Positions 28,524 to 37,238 of a stretch of DNA of 64,000 nt are shown here, piece after piece. The stretch lies in the NCBI RefSeq assembly GCF_025133575.1, contig NZ_CP104011.1:4410965-4474964 (forward strand), in the 5' to 3' direction. Under the pieces are notes generated by a model. The model saw only the letters and a program-made list of their open reading frames with translations, did no database searches and was not told where the DNA came from. The position numbers were made by a program, and so were the translations under genes. The stretch comes from Pseudomonas sp. GCEP-101 (GTDB lineage: Bacteria > Pseudomonadota > Gammaproteobacteria > Pseudomonadales > Pseudomonadaceae). Numbering within the stretch: the first letter of the stretch is position 1; each line of letters opens with the position of its first letter.

Positions 28524-28549
28524 AAACGGCGCCTTCGGGCGCCGTTTTT
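28524..28549 (+). terminator. Terminator of rraB
   Basis: AAACGGCGCC-TTCG-GGCGCCGTTT is a perfect stem with a stable TTCG tetraloop followed by T-rich sequence, 20 bases after the rraB stop. Confidence 0.9.
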
Positions 28550-28580
28550 CTTTTGTCGCCAATAGCATTGGGCCGAACGT

Positions 28581-29100
28581 GTAGGAGCGGGCCATGCCCG
28601 CGAACAGCCTTCCCGGCAGCGCCTGGCGTCAAGCGGGTTCGCGAGCAAGCTCGCTCCTACAATCATGCCGTGGAACGCTTTGCGCCCTGCGGTCCAGTCC
28701 ATTGTAGGAGCGGGCCATGCCCGCGATCGCGCGCATGGCGCGCTCCTACAGGGGAGCACCGCTTTTGCGTCGGTGCAGGGCGCCTAACGCGCCAGCGTTA
28801 TCCGCCGCACCGGTCTTTTGTTGCCAATGCACAGTGTCGGGCTGAACGTGTAGGAGCGAGCTTGCTCGCGAACGGAGTTTCCAGGCGACATCAGCGTCAA
28901 GCGGATTCGCGAGCAAGCTCGCTCCTACAATCATGCCGTGGAACGCTGACCCTCTCATGTAGGAGCGGGCCATGCCCGCGATCGCGCGCATGGCGCGCTC
29001 CTACAGGGGAGCACCAGGTTTGCAGCGGGCGGATAACGCGCCAGCGTTATCCGCCTCACCGGTCCTGGCGGATAACCTGTTCCAGGATATGCGCCCTAGG
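28581..29100. repeat. Tandem-duplicated REP block
   Basis: Four REP elements occur here: 28581-28660, 28704-28749, 28850-28928 and 28959-29004. They are organised as two diverged copies of a roughly 265-base unit. Each unit has a leader similar to GTTGCCAATGC...GAACGT, a long REP pair, CTACAATCATGCCGTGGAACGC, a second REP and AGGGGAGCACC. GCGGATAACGC-type motifs close each unit. No gene is present between 28.5 and 29.12 kb. Confidence 0.85.
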
Positions 29101-29121
29101 CCCTGCCCCACGGCGGAAGAC

Positions 29122-29781
29122 TCACTCCGGCAACGGCGCATGGCGCGCCACCTGGCGCAGCGCCTGTTCGTAGTAGTCGGTGCTCTGTGCGCCGGAGATC
29201 AGTTGGCGGCCATTGAGGATCACCGCGGGCACCGCGCGGATGCCGTGGCTGGTGTAGAAGTCCTCCTCGGCCACCACCTCGTCGGCGTAGGCATCGCTGT
29301 CGAGGATTTCCCGCGCGCGCACGGCGTCCAGGCCGACGCTGACGGCCACCTCCAGCAGCACTTCCGGGTCGCTCGGGTCGCGCCCCTCGCCGAAGTAGGC
29401 GTGCAGCAGCGCCTGCTTCAGGGCGATGTCGCGGTGCGATTCACCCGCCCAGTGCAGCAGGCGGTGCGCGTCGAAGGTGTTGTAGATGCGCGTGCGCTTC
29501 TTCAAGTCGAAGTGCACGCCGACTTCCTCGCCCATGGAGCGCAGGTGTTCCTGGTTGCGGGCGATATCCTCGGCACTGCTGCCGTACTTGCGCTGCAGGT
29601 GCTCCACCAGGTCTTCGCCTTCGGCGGGCATGTCGGCGTTGAGCTCGAAGGGCTTGATGCGCAGTTCCACCCTCAGTTCTCCGTCTACCCGGCGCATGGC
29701 TTCCAGCAGGCCGTTGAGGCCAATGGCGCACCAGGGGCAGACCACGTCGGAGACGAAATCGATGGTGATGGCGTCGCTCAT
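29122..29781 (-). CDS. DsbA-family oxidoreductase (FrnE-like)
   Basis: This 219-residue protein has a thioredoxin fold with the active-site motif CPWC (15-18), an inserted helical domain, and the cis-proline loop near RAVPAVILNG. It has no signal peptide, so it acts in the cytoplasm, like FrnE-type dithiol oxidoreductases that help with oxidative or stress responses. GGAG lies eight bases before the ATG at 29779-29781. It stands between REP elements and a TonB-receptor gene and is probably its own unit. Confidence 0.9.
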   Translation of the reverse strand: MSDAITIDFVSDVVCPWCAIGLNGLLEAMRRVDGELRVELRIKPFELNADMPAEGEDLVEHLQRKYGSSAEDIARNQEHLRSMGEEVGVHFDLKKRTRIYNTFDAHRLLHWAGESHRDIALKQALLHAYFGEGRDPSDPEVLLEVAVSVGLDAVRAREILDSDAYADEVVAEEDFYTSHGIRAVPAVILNGRQLISGAQSTDYYEQALRQVARHAPLPE

Positions 29782-29920
29782 GGGGCGAACTCCGGCAAAT
29801 GGGCGAGCTTCCAGCATGGACCCGAATGGCCGTTCCCTTCCAGTGGCGAGACGGCCGGGCGCGGTATTTTCGTGCCGGGGCCGGCCACGATGGGGTGCGA
29901 CGTCCCTGTCGCAGGGGAAA

Positions 29921-32332
29921 TCAGAAGTCGACGGTCATCGACAGTTTCAGGGTGCGCGGGTCGCCCTGGGTCAGGTAGCCGCCGATGGTGGAAGCCCAGT
30001 AGGCCTTGTTGGCGAGGTTTTCCAGGTTGGCGCGCAGGGTCACGGCGCGTTCGTCCACCGTGAAGGCGTAGCGGGCGCCGAGGTCGAAGCGCGTCCAGGC
30101 GGGGATGCTGAGGTCGTTGGCGGCGTCCAGGTACTGGCCGCCGGTGCGCAGCACGCGGCCGTTGAGGGCGGCGCCCTGCAGGCCGGGCACGTCCCAGTCG
30201 GCGCCCAGGTTGTACTGGAAGGTCGGCACGCCCACGGCGCGGTTGCCGTCGGTCTTGCCGCCGGCGGTGTTCTTCAGCTCGGTGTCGATCCAGGTGCCGC
30301 CGGCCAGCAGGCGCAGGCCGTCCAGCGGTTCGCCGAAGAGGTTCAGCTCGATGCCGCGGTTCTCCTGCTCGCCGTCGACGCTGAAGAGCTTGGAGTCCGG
30401 ATCGGTGGTGCTGAACGGCTGCTCGATGCGATAGAACGCCAGGTTGCCGCCGTAGCGGCCGAAGTCCAGCTTGGCGCCGACTTCCACCTGCTTGGAGCGG
30501 TTCGGCGCGAAGACTTCGCCGAAGTTCGCCGCGCTGCTGGGCGCGGTCGGGCCGGCGGCCAGGCCTTCGATGCGGTTGGCGTAGAGCGACAGGTACTCGG
30601 TGGGCTTCACCACCAGGCCGTAGACGGGCGTCGTGATGGATTCGTCGTAACTGGCGGTGCGCTTGCCGGCGTAGTTCCAGCCATCGGTGCCGATGTTCTG
30701 GCGGCGCACGCCGACGGTCAGCAGCACGCGGTCATCAAAGAAGCCCAGGGTGTCGGCCGCGGCCACGCTCTTGTTCAGCGTCTTGCCGACGATGCCCGGG
30801 TCGCTGTAGTCGCCGCCGGTCAGGGTTGGCGCGGGCTTGGGCGTCTGCACCGGATGGTAGAGGTCGGTCGGGTAGCGCTTGCTGACCATGGTGTAGGCGC
30901 TGCGCTGCTCGGCCCAGATGCCGGCGACGCTGAGGTTCATCTGGTGGCTGACCGGCCCGGTGGCGAAGTGGCCGTTGAGGCCGGCCATGGCGCTCTTGTT
31001 GTCCTCGTCGTGGGTGGCGTCCATCATGCCGCCGCCCGCGGCGCCGCTGTCGTCGGTGAGAGTGAGCGCCGAGTAGGCGCCGTTCTCGCGGGTGTGCTTG
31101 GCGCCACCGGAGAGGTAGGCCGTCCAGCTGTCGTTGAGGTCGTACTCGGCGCGGAACAGGCCGAAGGTGTCTTCGAGCTGGGAATAGCTCCAGGACTGGG
31201 CGTAGTTGTGGTCGGCGTCCGGGGCGTGGGGAATGCCGGTGACGCCGCTGCCGACGTAGACCACCGGGCGGCCCTGGTTGATGCGCTGCTTCTGGTAGCC
31301 GAAGTCGGTCACCAGGCGCAGGCGCTCGCCCCGGTAGTCGAGGTTGACGGTGGCGAGCTTGTAGCGCTGGTTCTCGTCGTCGACGCCGGTTTCGCCTTCG
31401 CGCTGGGCCACGTTGACCCGTGCGCCGAAGCGGTTGTCCTCGCCGAAGCGCTGGCCGAGGTCCAGGTGTTCGCCGATCTGGTTATCGCTGCCGTAGCCCA
31501 GGGTCACGCTGCGGGTGGGGGTGTCCTCGGCGCGTTTGGTCTGCAGGTTGACCGCGCCGCCGATGCCGCTGCCGCTGGGCGTCACGCCGTTGATGAAGGC
31601 GTTGGGGCCCTTGAACAGCTCGACGCGCTCCAGCGACTCGGTGCCGATGATCTGCCGCGGGGTGACGCCGTACAGGCCGTTGAGCGAGACGTCGTCGGTG
31701 CTCAGCGGCAGGCCGCGGATGACGAAGATCTGCGAGAAGTTGCCGTAGCCGTTGCCCTGGCGTACCGAGGCGTCGTTGAGCAGCACGTCGCCGACGGTCT
31801 GTGCCTGGGTGTCCTGGATGGTCCTGGCGGTGTAGCTGGCGAAGCTGAAGGGCACGTCCTGGATGTCCTGGTTGCCCAGCATGCCCAGTTGAGCGCCACG
31901 GGCGACCTGGCCGCCGGCGTAGGCCGGTGGCAGGTCGCCGGGCTGCTGCAGCGCACCGCTGACGGTGGTGGCGTCCATTTCCAGCGCGCCGCTGTCATCG
32001 GGGGCGGCCTCCACGCCGTAGCCGCTGCGCTTGCGCACCAGGCGATAGCCGCTGCCTTCGAGCAATCGCTCCAGGCCCTGCTCGGGGGTGAAGCTGCCGT
32101 TCAGGCCCGCACTCTGCCGGCTGTTCAGCGCCTGCGCCTCGAATGCCAGCGGCACCCCGGCCTGGGCGGCGAAGCGCGCCAGCACCTCGCCCAGCGGGCC
32201 GGGAGCGATGGCGTGCTGGCGCTGCTGGCTGGCGGCTTCGGCGGCCAGAGCCGGCAGCGCGACGCCGCCGGTCAGGGCCAGGCCGACGGCCAGGGCAAGG
32301 GAGTGCGGGCGAAGGCGGGAGCGGAGGAGCAT
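29921..32332 (-). CDS. TonB-dependent siderophore receptor with signalling (STN) domain
   Basis: This 803-residue outer-membrane receptor has a signal peptide (to about residue 31). The STN signalling domain (about 35-95, GPLGEVLARFAAQAGVPLAFEA) is followed by a plug domain (TVGDVLLNDASVRQG, IRGLPLSTDDVSLNG) and a 22-strand barrel ending in TVDF with terminal Phe. The STN domain shows it both imports a ferric siderophore and reports its binding to the adjacent FecR protein. It forms a cell-surface signalling trio with the fecR- and fecI-like genes upstream. The siderophore is unknown. Confidence 0.93.
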   Translation of the reverse strand: MLLRSRLRPHSLALAVGLALTGGVALPALAAEAASQQRQHAIAPGPLGEVLARFAAQAGVPLAFEAQALNSRQSAGLNGSFTPEQGLERLLEGSGYRLVRKRSGYGVEAAPDDSGALEMDATTVSGALQQPGDLPPAYAGGQVARGAQLGMLGNQDIQDVPFSFASYTARTIQDTQAQTVGDVLLNDASVRQGNGYGNFSQIFVIRGLPLSTDDVSLNGLYGVTPRQIIGTESLERVELFKGPNAFINGVTPSGSGIGGAVNLQTKRAEDTPTRSVTLGYGSDNQIGEHLDLGQRFGEDNRFGARVNVAQREGETGVDDENQRYKLATVNLDYRGERLRLVTDFGYQKQRINQGRPVVYVGSGVTGIPHAPDADHNYAQSWSYSQLEDTFGLFRAEYDLNDSWTAYLSGGAKHTRENGAYSALTLTDDSGAAGGGMMDATHDEDNKSAMAGLNGHFATGPVSHQMNLSVAGIWAEQRSAYTMVSKRYPTDLYHPVQTPKPAPTLTGGDYSDPGIVGKTLNKSVAAADTLGFFDDRVLLTVGVRRQNIGTDGWNYAGKRTASYDESITTPVYGLVVKPTEYLSLYANRIEGLAAGPTAPSSAANFGEVFAPNRSKQVEVGAKLDFGRYGGNLAFYRIEQPFSTTDPDSKLFSVDGEQENRGIELNLFGEPLDGLRLLAGGTWIDTELKNTAGGKTDGNRAVGVPTFQYNLGADWDVPGLQGAALNGRVLRTGGQYLDAANDLSIPAWTRFDLGARYAFTVDERAVTLRANLENLANKAYWASTIGGYLTQGDPRTLKLSMTVDF

Positions 32333-32435
32333 GGCGTGTTCCTGTCGGCGAATGGAGGGGTTCTGCCTCTTCACCGGGCGAGATCGGAAAAGGTGTCAGG
32401 GTGGGCGAAAAATTTCAGAGTGTTGGGCTTATGTT

Positions 32436-32720
32436 GCAGGGGCGAGCTTGCTCGCGAACCGCCTAACGCCAGTGCGGCCGGAGAATCTGTTCGCGAGCAA
32501 GCTCGCTCCTGCAGATGACCGGATATTTCGGAGTGGGGCGTGCCCTCACCCCAGCCCTCTCCCAGGGGGAGAGGGAGCAGATCGTGCCGGCTGATGCAGT
32601 GGGTTTTATCCTGCGCCGAACGGCCCCCCTCTCCCTGAGGGAGAGGGCTGGGGTGAGGGAGAGTCGCGAGCACAGGGGTAACTGGTCATAGGGCGCATAA
32701 CGCGCCAGCGTTATCCGCCG
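32436..32720. repeat. REP and CTCTCCC-type repeats between receptor and fecR genes
   Basis: The gap between the receptor gene and the FecR gene holds a REP pair (32436-32514), a CCCTCTCCC/GGGAGAGGG inverted pair (about 32541-32666) and a GCATAACGCGCCAGCGTTATCCGCC motif (about 32694-32720). No gene is seen. The receptor is therefore likely transcribed from its own sigma-dependent promoter near 32.35-32.42 kb. Confidence 0.8.
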
Positions 32721-32778
32721 TCGTGGCAACGGCGCATGAACTGTTACAGGTTTTGCGCCCCACGCGGGTGCTGGCCAT

Positions 32779-33714
32779 TCACGCTGGCTCCACCGTCACC
32801 CAGTACCGCGTCATCCGCCGCAGCCTCACCGGCAGCATGTCCGCCAGCAGCGCGAGGCCGGCGTCGCTGTCGCCCAGCGGAATGGCCCCGGTCACGCGCA
32901 GATCCGCCAGGCGCGGGTCGCAGCGCAGGATGCCGCTGCGGTAGCGGCCCAGTTCGTCCAGCAGGTCACCCAGGCGCATGCCCTGGGCCAGCAGCATGCC
33001 GTTCTCCCAGGCGCTCGCGTTGGCGTCTGCCGCCTGCAAGGGCTGGAATTCCAGCGGGCCGAAGACCAGTTGCTGGCCGGCGCCGACCCTCTGGCTCGCA
33101 GACCCCGGCAGTTCGACGCTCACCGCCTTGTCCAGCACTGCCACCCTGCACGCATCGCCCAGGTCGCGCAGGCTGAAACGCGCCGCCGCTGTGCGCAGCA
33201 GGCCATGGCGGCTGTCCACCAGGAAGGGGCGTGGCTCGGGCTGCGCATCGAGGAGGATCTCGCCTTCGAGCAGGCGCAGGCGCCGCTCGCGGTCGTTGAA
33301 GGCCAGGTTCACGGCACTCGCGGTATTGAGCGTGAGCTGGCTGCCGTCGGGCAGGCGCAGGTGCTTGCGCTCGCCCACGGCGGTGCGCAGGTCGGCGTTC
33401 CATTCCGCCCAGGGCAGGTGCCGCGCCGCCAGCCAGGCGGCCGGCGCCACCGCCATCAGCACGCCCAGGCGGTTGAGCATCTGCCGGCGGCTCAGGCCGC
33501 TGCGTTGCAGGCTCTGCCGGCCGAGGCCCGGCGGCAGCTGGCGCAGGCCCAGCAGCGCTTCGGCGCGGCGCCAGGCTTCGGCGTGCTGCGCGCTGCGTGC
33601 CCGCCACTGTTCGATGGCCTGCAGGTCGGCGCTGTTGGCGGGGCGTTCGTTCAGGCGCACCAGCCAGTCGGCGGCTTCGCCGAGGATGCCGGGGTCCAGC
33701 GGTTGCTCGCGCAT
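32779..33714 (-). CDS. FecR-family anti-sigma regulator
   Basis: This 311-residue protein has the N-terminal DUF4880-like cytoplasmic domain (EAADWLVRLNERPANSADL...W), one membrane segment around LGVLMAVAPAAWLAA preceded by LSRRQML, and the periplasmic FecR domain (VGERKHLRLPDGSQLTLNTASAV). A STN-like tail follows. It holds the ECF sigma factor at the membrane and passes on the receptor signal. The ATG overlaps the sigma gene's stop by one base (TGATG). The SRR motif raises the chance of Tat-type export, as seen for some homologues. Confidence 0.92.
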   Translation of the reverse strand: MREQPLDPGILGEAADWLVRLNERPANSADLQAIEQWRARSAQHAEAWRRAEALLGLRQLPPGLGRQSLQRSGLSRRQMLNRLGVLMAVAPAAWLAARHLPWAEWNADLRTAVGERKHLRLPDGSQLTLNTASAVNLAFNDRERRLRLLEGEILLDAQPEPRPFLVDSRHGLLRTAAARFSLRDLGDACRVAVLDKAVSVELPGSASQRVGAGQQLVFGPLEFQPLQAADANASAWENGMLLAQGMRLGDLLDELGRYRSGILRCDPRLADLRVTGAIPLGDSDAGLALLADMLPVRLRRMTRYWVTVEPA

Positions 33715-34217
33715 CAGGCCGCGCTCAGGCAGGCAATGAAGCCGGCGCGCATGTAGCGCTTCACGCTGGCGAGGGAAATCTCCAGGCGCTCGGCAATCAG
33801 CGGGTAGGTGAGGCCGTCCAGTTGCGACAGCAGGAAGGCTTCGCGGGTGAGTGCCGGCAGCTCGCTCAGTGCGGTATCGATGCGCTCCAGCGCTTCGAGG
33901 ATCAGCTCGCGGGTCTCCGGGCCGGGCACCGACTGTTCCGGCAGCGCGGCGACGCTTTCCAGGTAGGCGCGCTCGATCTCCTGGCGCCGCCAGCGGTCCA
34001 CCAGCAGGCCCTTGGCAATGTGGGTGAGAAGCGCGCGCGGGCGTTCGCCGAGGTCGTCCAGCGGCCGCCGCAACAGGCGCAGGAAGGTGTCATGGGCGAG
34101 GTCGGCGGCATCCCAGGCGTTGCCCAATCGGCCGCGCAGCCACTGCTGGAGCCAGCTGTTGTGCTCGTTGTAGAGGGTGTGCAAGTGCTGCGGGGACGGG
34201 GTTTCGACGAGGGCCAC
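33714..34217 (-). CDS. FecI-type ECF sigma factor
   Basis: This 167-residue sigma-70 family protein has region 2 (LYNEHNSWLQQWLRGRLGNAWDAADLAHDTFLRLLR) and region 4 (LSELPALTREAFLLSQLDGLTYPLIAERLEISLASVKRYM). It is of the iron-starvation FecI/PvdS group by size and by its FecR and receptor neighbours. Translation starts at a GTG with no strong ribosome site. A Fur-box-like sequence lies 24-38 bases upstream. It should direct transcription of the receptor gene when the siderophore is bound. Confidence 0.92.
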   Translation of the reverse strand: MALVETPSPQHLHTLYNEHNSWLQQWLRGRLGNAWDAADLAHDTFLRLLRRPLDDLGERPRALLTHIAKGLLVDRWRRQEIERAYLESVAALPEQSVPGPETRELILEALERIDTALSELPALTREAFLLSQLDGLTYPLIAERLEISLASVKRYMRAGFIACLSAA

Positions 34218-34230
34218 AATGAGTGCGTCA

Positions 34231-34259
34231 GATTTTCATTTGAGAATGCCTATCATTTT
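34231..34259. promoter_or_regulatory. Fur-box-like sequence upstream of the sigma gene
   Basis: TGAGAATGCCTATCA at 34241-34255 matches 11 of 14 symmetric positions of the TGATAAT-N-ATTATCA Fur core, inside the AT-rich stretch 34231-34259. It lies in the divergent region between the sigma-factor gene and fusA2, so iron would repress the signalling trio. Inferred from sequence resemblance and context. Confidence 0.6.
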
Positions 34260-34470
34260 ATGGTTTCCCATTGGCATAGTGCAATGGCGACGCAGTCGGT
34301 CGGACGACGGCAACCTCGGCGCACGGAGACTGGAATTGCCACGAAGACGCGCTACCTTGAGCCTGTTGCGCGCAGAAATTTCTGATGCCGCACGCCCTCT
34401 CGCCGTCCCGCGCAGGCAACGGACCCGCAGCAGCAGGCCCGGCAGTCACCCAGCAGATACGGAGCACACC

Positions 34471-36579
34471 ATGGCTCGCACCACGCCCATCGAGCTTTAC
34501 CGCAACATCGGCATCGTCGCCCACGTCGACGCCGGCAAGACCACGACCACCGAGCGCATCCTGTTTTACACCGGGGTGAACCACAAGATGGGCGAGGTGC
34601 ACGACGGCGCGGCGACCATGGACTGGATGGTGCAGGAACAGGAGCGCGGCATCACCATCACTTCGGCGGCCACCACGGCGTTCTGGCAGGGATCGACCAA
34701 GCAGTACGACCACAAGTACCGCTTCAACATCATCGACACGCCCGGCCACGTCGACTTCACCATCGAGGTGGAGCGCTCCCTGCGCGTGCTCGACGGCGCG
34801 GTGGTGGTGTTCAGCGGCGCCGATGGCGTCGAACCGCAGTCTGAGACGGTCTGGCGCCAGGCCAACAAGTACCACGTGCCGCGCCTGGCCTACGTCAACA
34901 AGATGGACCGCCAGGGCGCCGACTTCCTCCGCGTGGTCGCGCAGATCAAGCAGCGCCTGGGCCATACCCCGGTGCCGATCCAGCTGGCCATCGGCTCGGA
35001 GGAAACCTTTGCCGGGCAGATCGACCTGGTGAAGATGAAGGCCATCGTCTGGAACGACGCCGACCAGGGCACCAGCTACACGGAGGAGCCGATCCCCGCC
35101 GAGCTGCAGGCGCTGGCGGAGGAGTGGCGCTCGCACATGGTCGAGGCCGCCGCCGAAGCCAACGAGGAACTGATGAACAAGTACCTCGAAGGGGAGGAGC
35201 TGACCGTCGAGGAAATCAAGGCTGGCCTGCGCCAGCGCACCCTGGCCAACGAGATCGTCCCGGCGGTGCTGGGCTCCTCGTTCAAGAACAAGGGCGTGCC
35301 GCTGGTGCTCGACGCGGTGATCGACTACCTGCCGGCGCCCACGGAAATCCCCGCGATCAACGGCACCGATCCGGACGACGAAGAGAAGCACCTGGAGCGC
35401 CATGCCGACGACAGCGAGCCGTTCTCCGCGCTGGCGTTCAAGATCGCCACCGACCCCTTCGTCGGCACCCTGACCTTCGCCCGCGTCTATTCCGGCGTAC
35501 TGACCAGCGGCGACGCCGTGCTCAACTCGGTGAAGACCAAGAAGGAGCGCGTGGGGCGGATGGTGCAGATGCACGCCAACCAGCGCGAGGAAATCAAGGA
35601 AGTGCGCGCCGGCGACATCGCCGCGCTGATCGGCATGAAGGACGTCACCACCGGCGACACCCTGTGCTCCATCGACAAGCCGATCATCCTCGAACGCATG
35701 GACTTCCCCGACCCGGTGATCTCCGTCGCCGTGGAGCCCAAGACCAAGGCCGACCAGGAGAAGATGGGCATCGCCCTGTCCAAGCTGGCCCAGGAAGACC
35801 CCTCGTTCCGCGTGAAGACCGACGAGGAAACCGGGCAGACCATCATCTCCGGCATGGGCGAGCTGCACCTGGACATCATCGTCGACCGCATGCGCCGCGA
35901 GTTCAACGTCGAGGCGAACATCGGCAAGCCGCAGGTGGCCTACCGCGAGGCGATCCGCAAGAAGTGCGAGATCGAAGGCAAGTTCGTCCGCCAGTCCGGC
36001 GGCCGCGGCCAGTTCGGCCATTGCTGGATCCGCTTCGAGCCGGGCGACGAGGGCAAGGACGGCCTGGAGTTCGTCAACGAGGTGGTCGGCGGCGTGATCC
36101 CGCGCGAATTCATCCCGGCGATCCAGAAGGGCATCGAGGAGCAGATGCAGAACGGCGTGCTCGCCGGCTACCCGCTGATCGGCCTGAAGGCCTCGGTGTT
36201 CGACGGCTCCTACCACGACGTCGACTCCAGCGAGATGGCGTTCAAGATCGCCGCGTCGATGGCCACCAAGCAGCTTTCGCAGAAGGGCGGTGCGGTGCTG
36301 CTGGAGCCGGTGATGAAGGTCGAGGTGGTGACGCCCGAGGACTACATGGGCGACGTGATGGGCGACCTGAACCGCCGGCGCGGGCTGATCCAGGGCATGG
36401 AAGACACGCCCGCGGGCAAGGTCATCCGCGCCGAGGTGCCGCTGGGCGAGATGTTCGGCTACGCCACCGACGTGCGCTCGATGTCCCAGGGGCGGGCGAG
36501 CTACTCGATGGAGTTCACCAAGTACGCCGAGGCGCCGGCGAACATTGCCGAGGCGATCATCAAGAAGGCCAACGGGTGA
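34471..36579 (+). CDS. fusA2: Second elongation factor G (FusA2)
   Basis: This 702-residue translation GTPase catalyses ribosomal translocation. G1 is AHVDAGKT (17-24); RGITITSAAT, DTPGHVD, NKMD and GSSFKN are the other G motifs. EF-G domains II-V follow intact (RVKTDEETGQTIISGMGELHLDI, VVTPEDYMGDVMGDLNRRRG). It is not in a str operon and has 702 residues, like PA2071 FusA2 of P. aeruginosa, so it is the paralogue. The ATG at 34471 is taken because the upstream extension in the same frame is non-coding. Confidence 0.95.
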   Translation: MARTTPIELYRNIGIVAHVDAGKTTTTERILFYTGVNHKMGEVHDGAATMDWMVQEQERGITITSAATTAFWQGSTKQYDHKYRFNIIDTPGHVDFTIEVERSLRVLDGAVVVFSGADGVEPQSETVWRQANKYHVPRLAYVNKMDRQGADFLRVVAQIKQRLGHTPVPIQLAIGSEETFAGQIDLVKMKAIVWNDADQGTSYTEEPIPAELQALAEEWRSHMVEAAAEANEELMNKYLEGEELTVEEIKAGLRQRTLANEIVPAVLGSSFKNKGVPLVLDAVIDYLPAPTEIPAINGTDPDDEEKHLERHADDSEPFSALAFKIATDPFVGTLTFARVYSGVLTSGDAVLNSVKTKKERVGRMVQMHANQREEIKEVRAGDIAALIGMKDVTTGDTLCSIDKPIILERMDFPDPVISVAVEPKTKADQEKMGIALSKLAQEDPSFRVKTDEETGQTIISGMGELHLDIIVDRMRREFNVEANIGKPQVAYREAIRKKCEIEGKFVRQSGGRGQFGHCWIRFEPGDEGKDGLEFVNEVVGGVIPREFIPAIQKGIEEQMQNGVLAGYPLIGLKASVFDGSYHDVDSSEMAFKIAASMATKQLSQKGGAVLLEPVMKVEVVTPEDYMGDVMGDLNRRRGLIQGMEDTPAGKVIRAEVPLGEMFGYATDVRSMSQGRASYSMEFTKYAEAPANIAEAIIKKANG

Positions 36580-36597
36580 GGTGTTCCTGAGCTGACG

Positions 36598-36621
36598 ACG
36601 GCGCCTGCGGGCGCCGTTTTT
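36598..36621 (+). terminator. Terminator of fusA2
   Basis: ACGGCGCC-TGCG-GGCGCCGT followed by TTTT is a perfect hairpin just after the fusA2 stop codon. Confidence 0.9.
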
Positions 36622-36623
36622 CA

Positions 36624-37216
36624 TGGGAGCGAGCTTGCTCGCGAACCGCCTGTCGCCGATACACCCTGGAGGAGCGGGCCATGCCCGCGACCCGCCGGCA
36701 GGGCCGGCGCCGTGTTCGTGCTCGAATGTCGATCCTGTTTGGCTGCGTCGACCTGGGCGTTCCCGCGTCGCTTCGGCGTGCGCGGATGTATTGTGGTTTC
36801 GCCCCCTCGGGCGACCTACTTTGCCAAACGACGCAAAGCAGGCAAAGGTCTTGCCCCGGACATCCGGTTTTTCGCTTAGGCGAAAAATGCCCTCGCTCTA
36901 TCGCAGTTCCAGGGGCATGCCGCGGTGGGCCATCCCTGGCCCATCGCGGCTCTCGCGGCATCCATCCCGCTCAACCCCTGAAACTCCGCTTCCACTCGGC
37001 CTCCTGAACGGGGCGTTCGGCGCGTGCGGATGTTTCTCTGGAAGTCTTCAGGGGCGAAAAACAGTGTGTGCGCCGGCCTTCTTTTGTAGGAGCGGGCCAT
37101 TCCCGCGACCCGCCGGCAAGGCCGGCGTTTCAGTTGATCTGCGGCGTAGCCGGATACATCTGTGTCAACCCGCAGCAGCGCCCGATGGGCGCGATCGCGG
37201 GCATGGCCCGCTCCTA
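36624..37216. repeat. REPs flanking a 400-base genus-type repeat segment
   Basis: REP elements at about 36624-36700 and 37086-37216 flank a segment with its own inverted pairs: CTACTTTGCC/GGCAAAG around 36820-36850 and TTTTTCGCTTAGGCGAAAAA at about 36868. It can be read as a 74-residue minus-strand frame of a type often seen as spurious ORFs in Pseudomonas genomes. A related GCGGATGTTTCTCTGGAA motif recurs near 58.3 kb. No protein-coding gene is supported here. Confidence 0.7.
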
Positions 37217-37238
37217 CAGGGGGGCGCTGGGGTGTCCG

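Noticed and set aside
28581..29004. Possible CRISPR array
   Set aside because: Repeats are inverted REP pairs of unequal spacing without uniform direct repeats and spacers, and no cas gene is present.
29486..32518. 1010-codon frame opposite the TonB receptor gene
   Set aside because: Antisense shadow with Ala/Val/Gly-rich sequence; the receptor on the other strand has clear domains.
34258..36624. 788-codon frame opposite fusA2
   Set aside because: Shadow of a strongly conserved gene; His- and Leu-rich translation typical of antisense in GC-rich DNA.
36560..36961. 133-codon frame in the region after fusA2
   Set aside because: It reads through REP and repeat DNA and matches a type of ORF often mis-annotated in Pseudomonas repeats.
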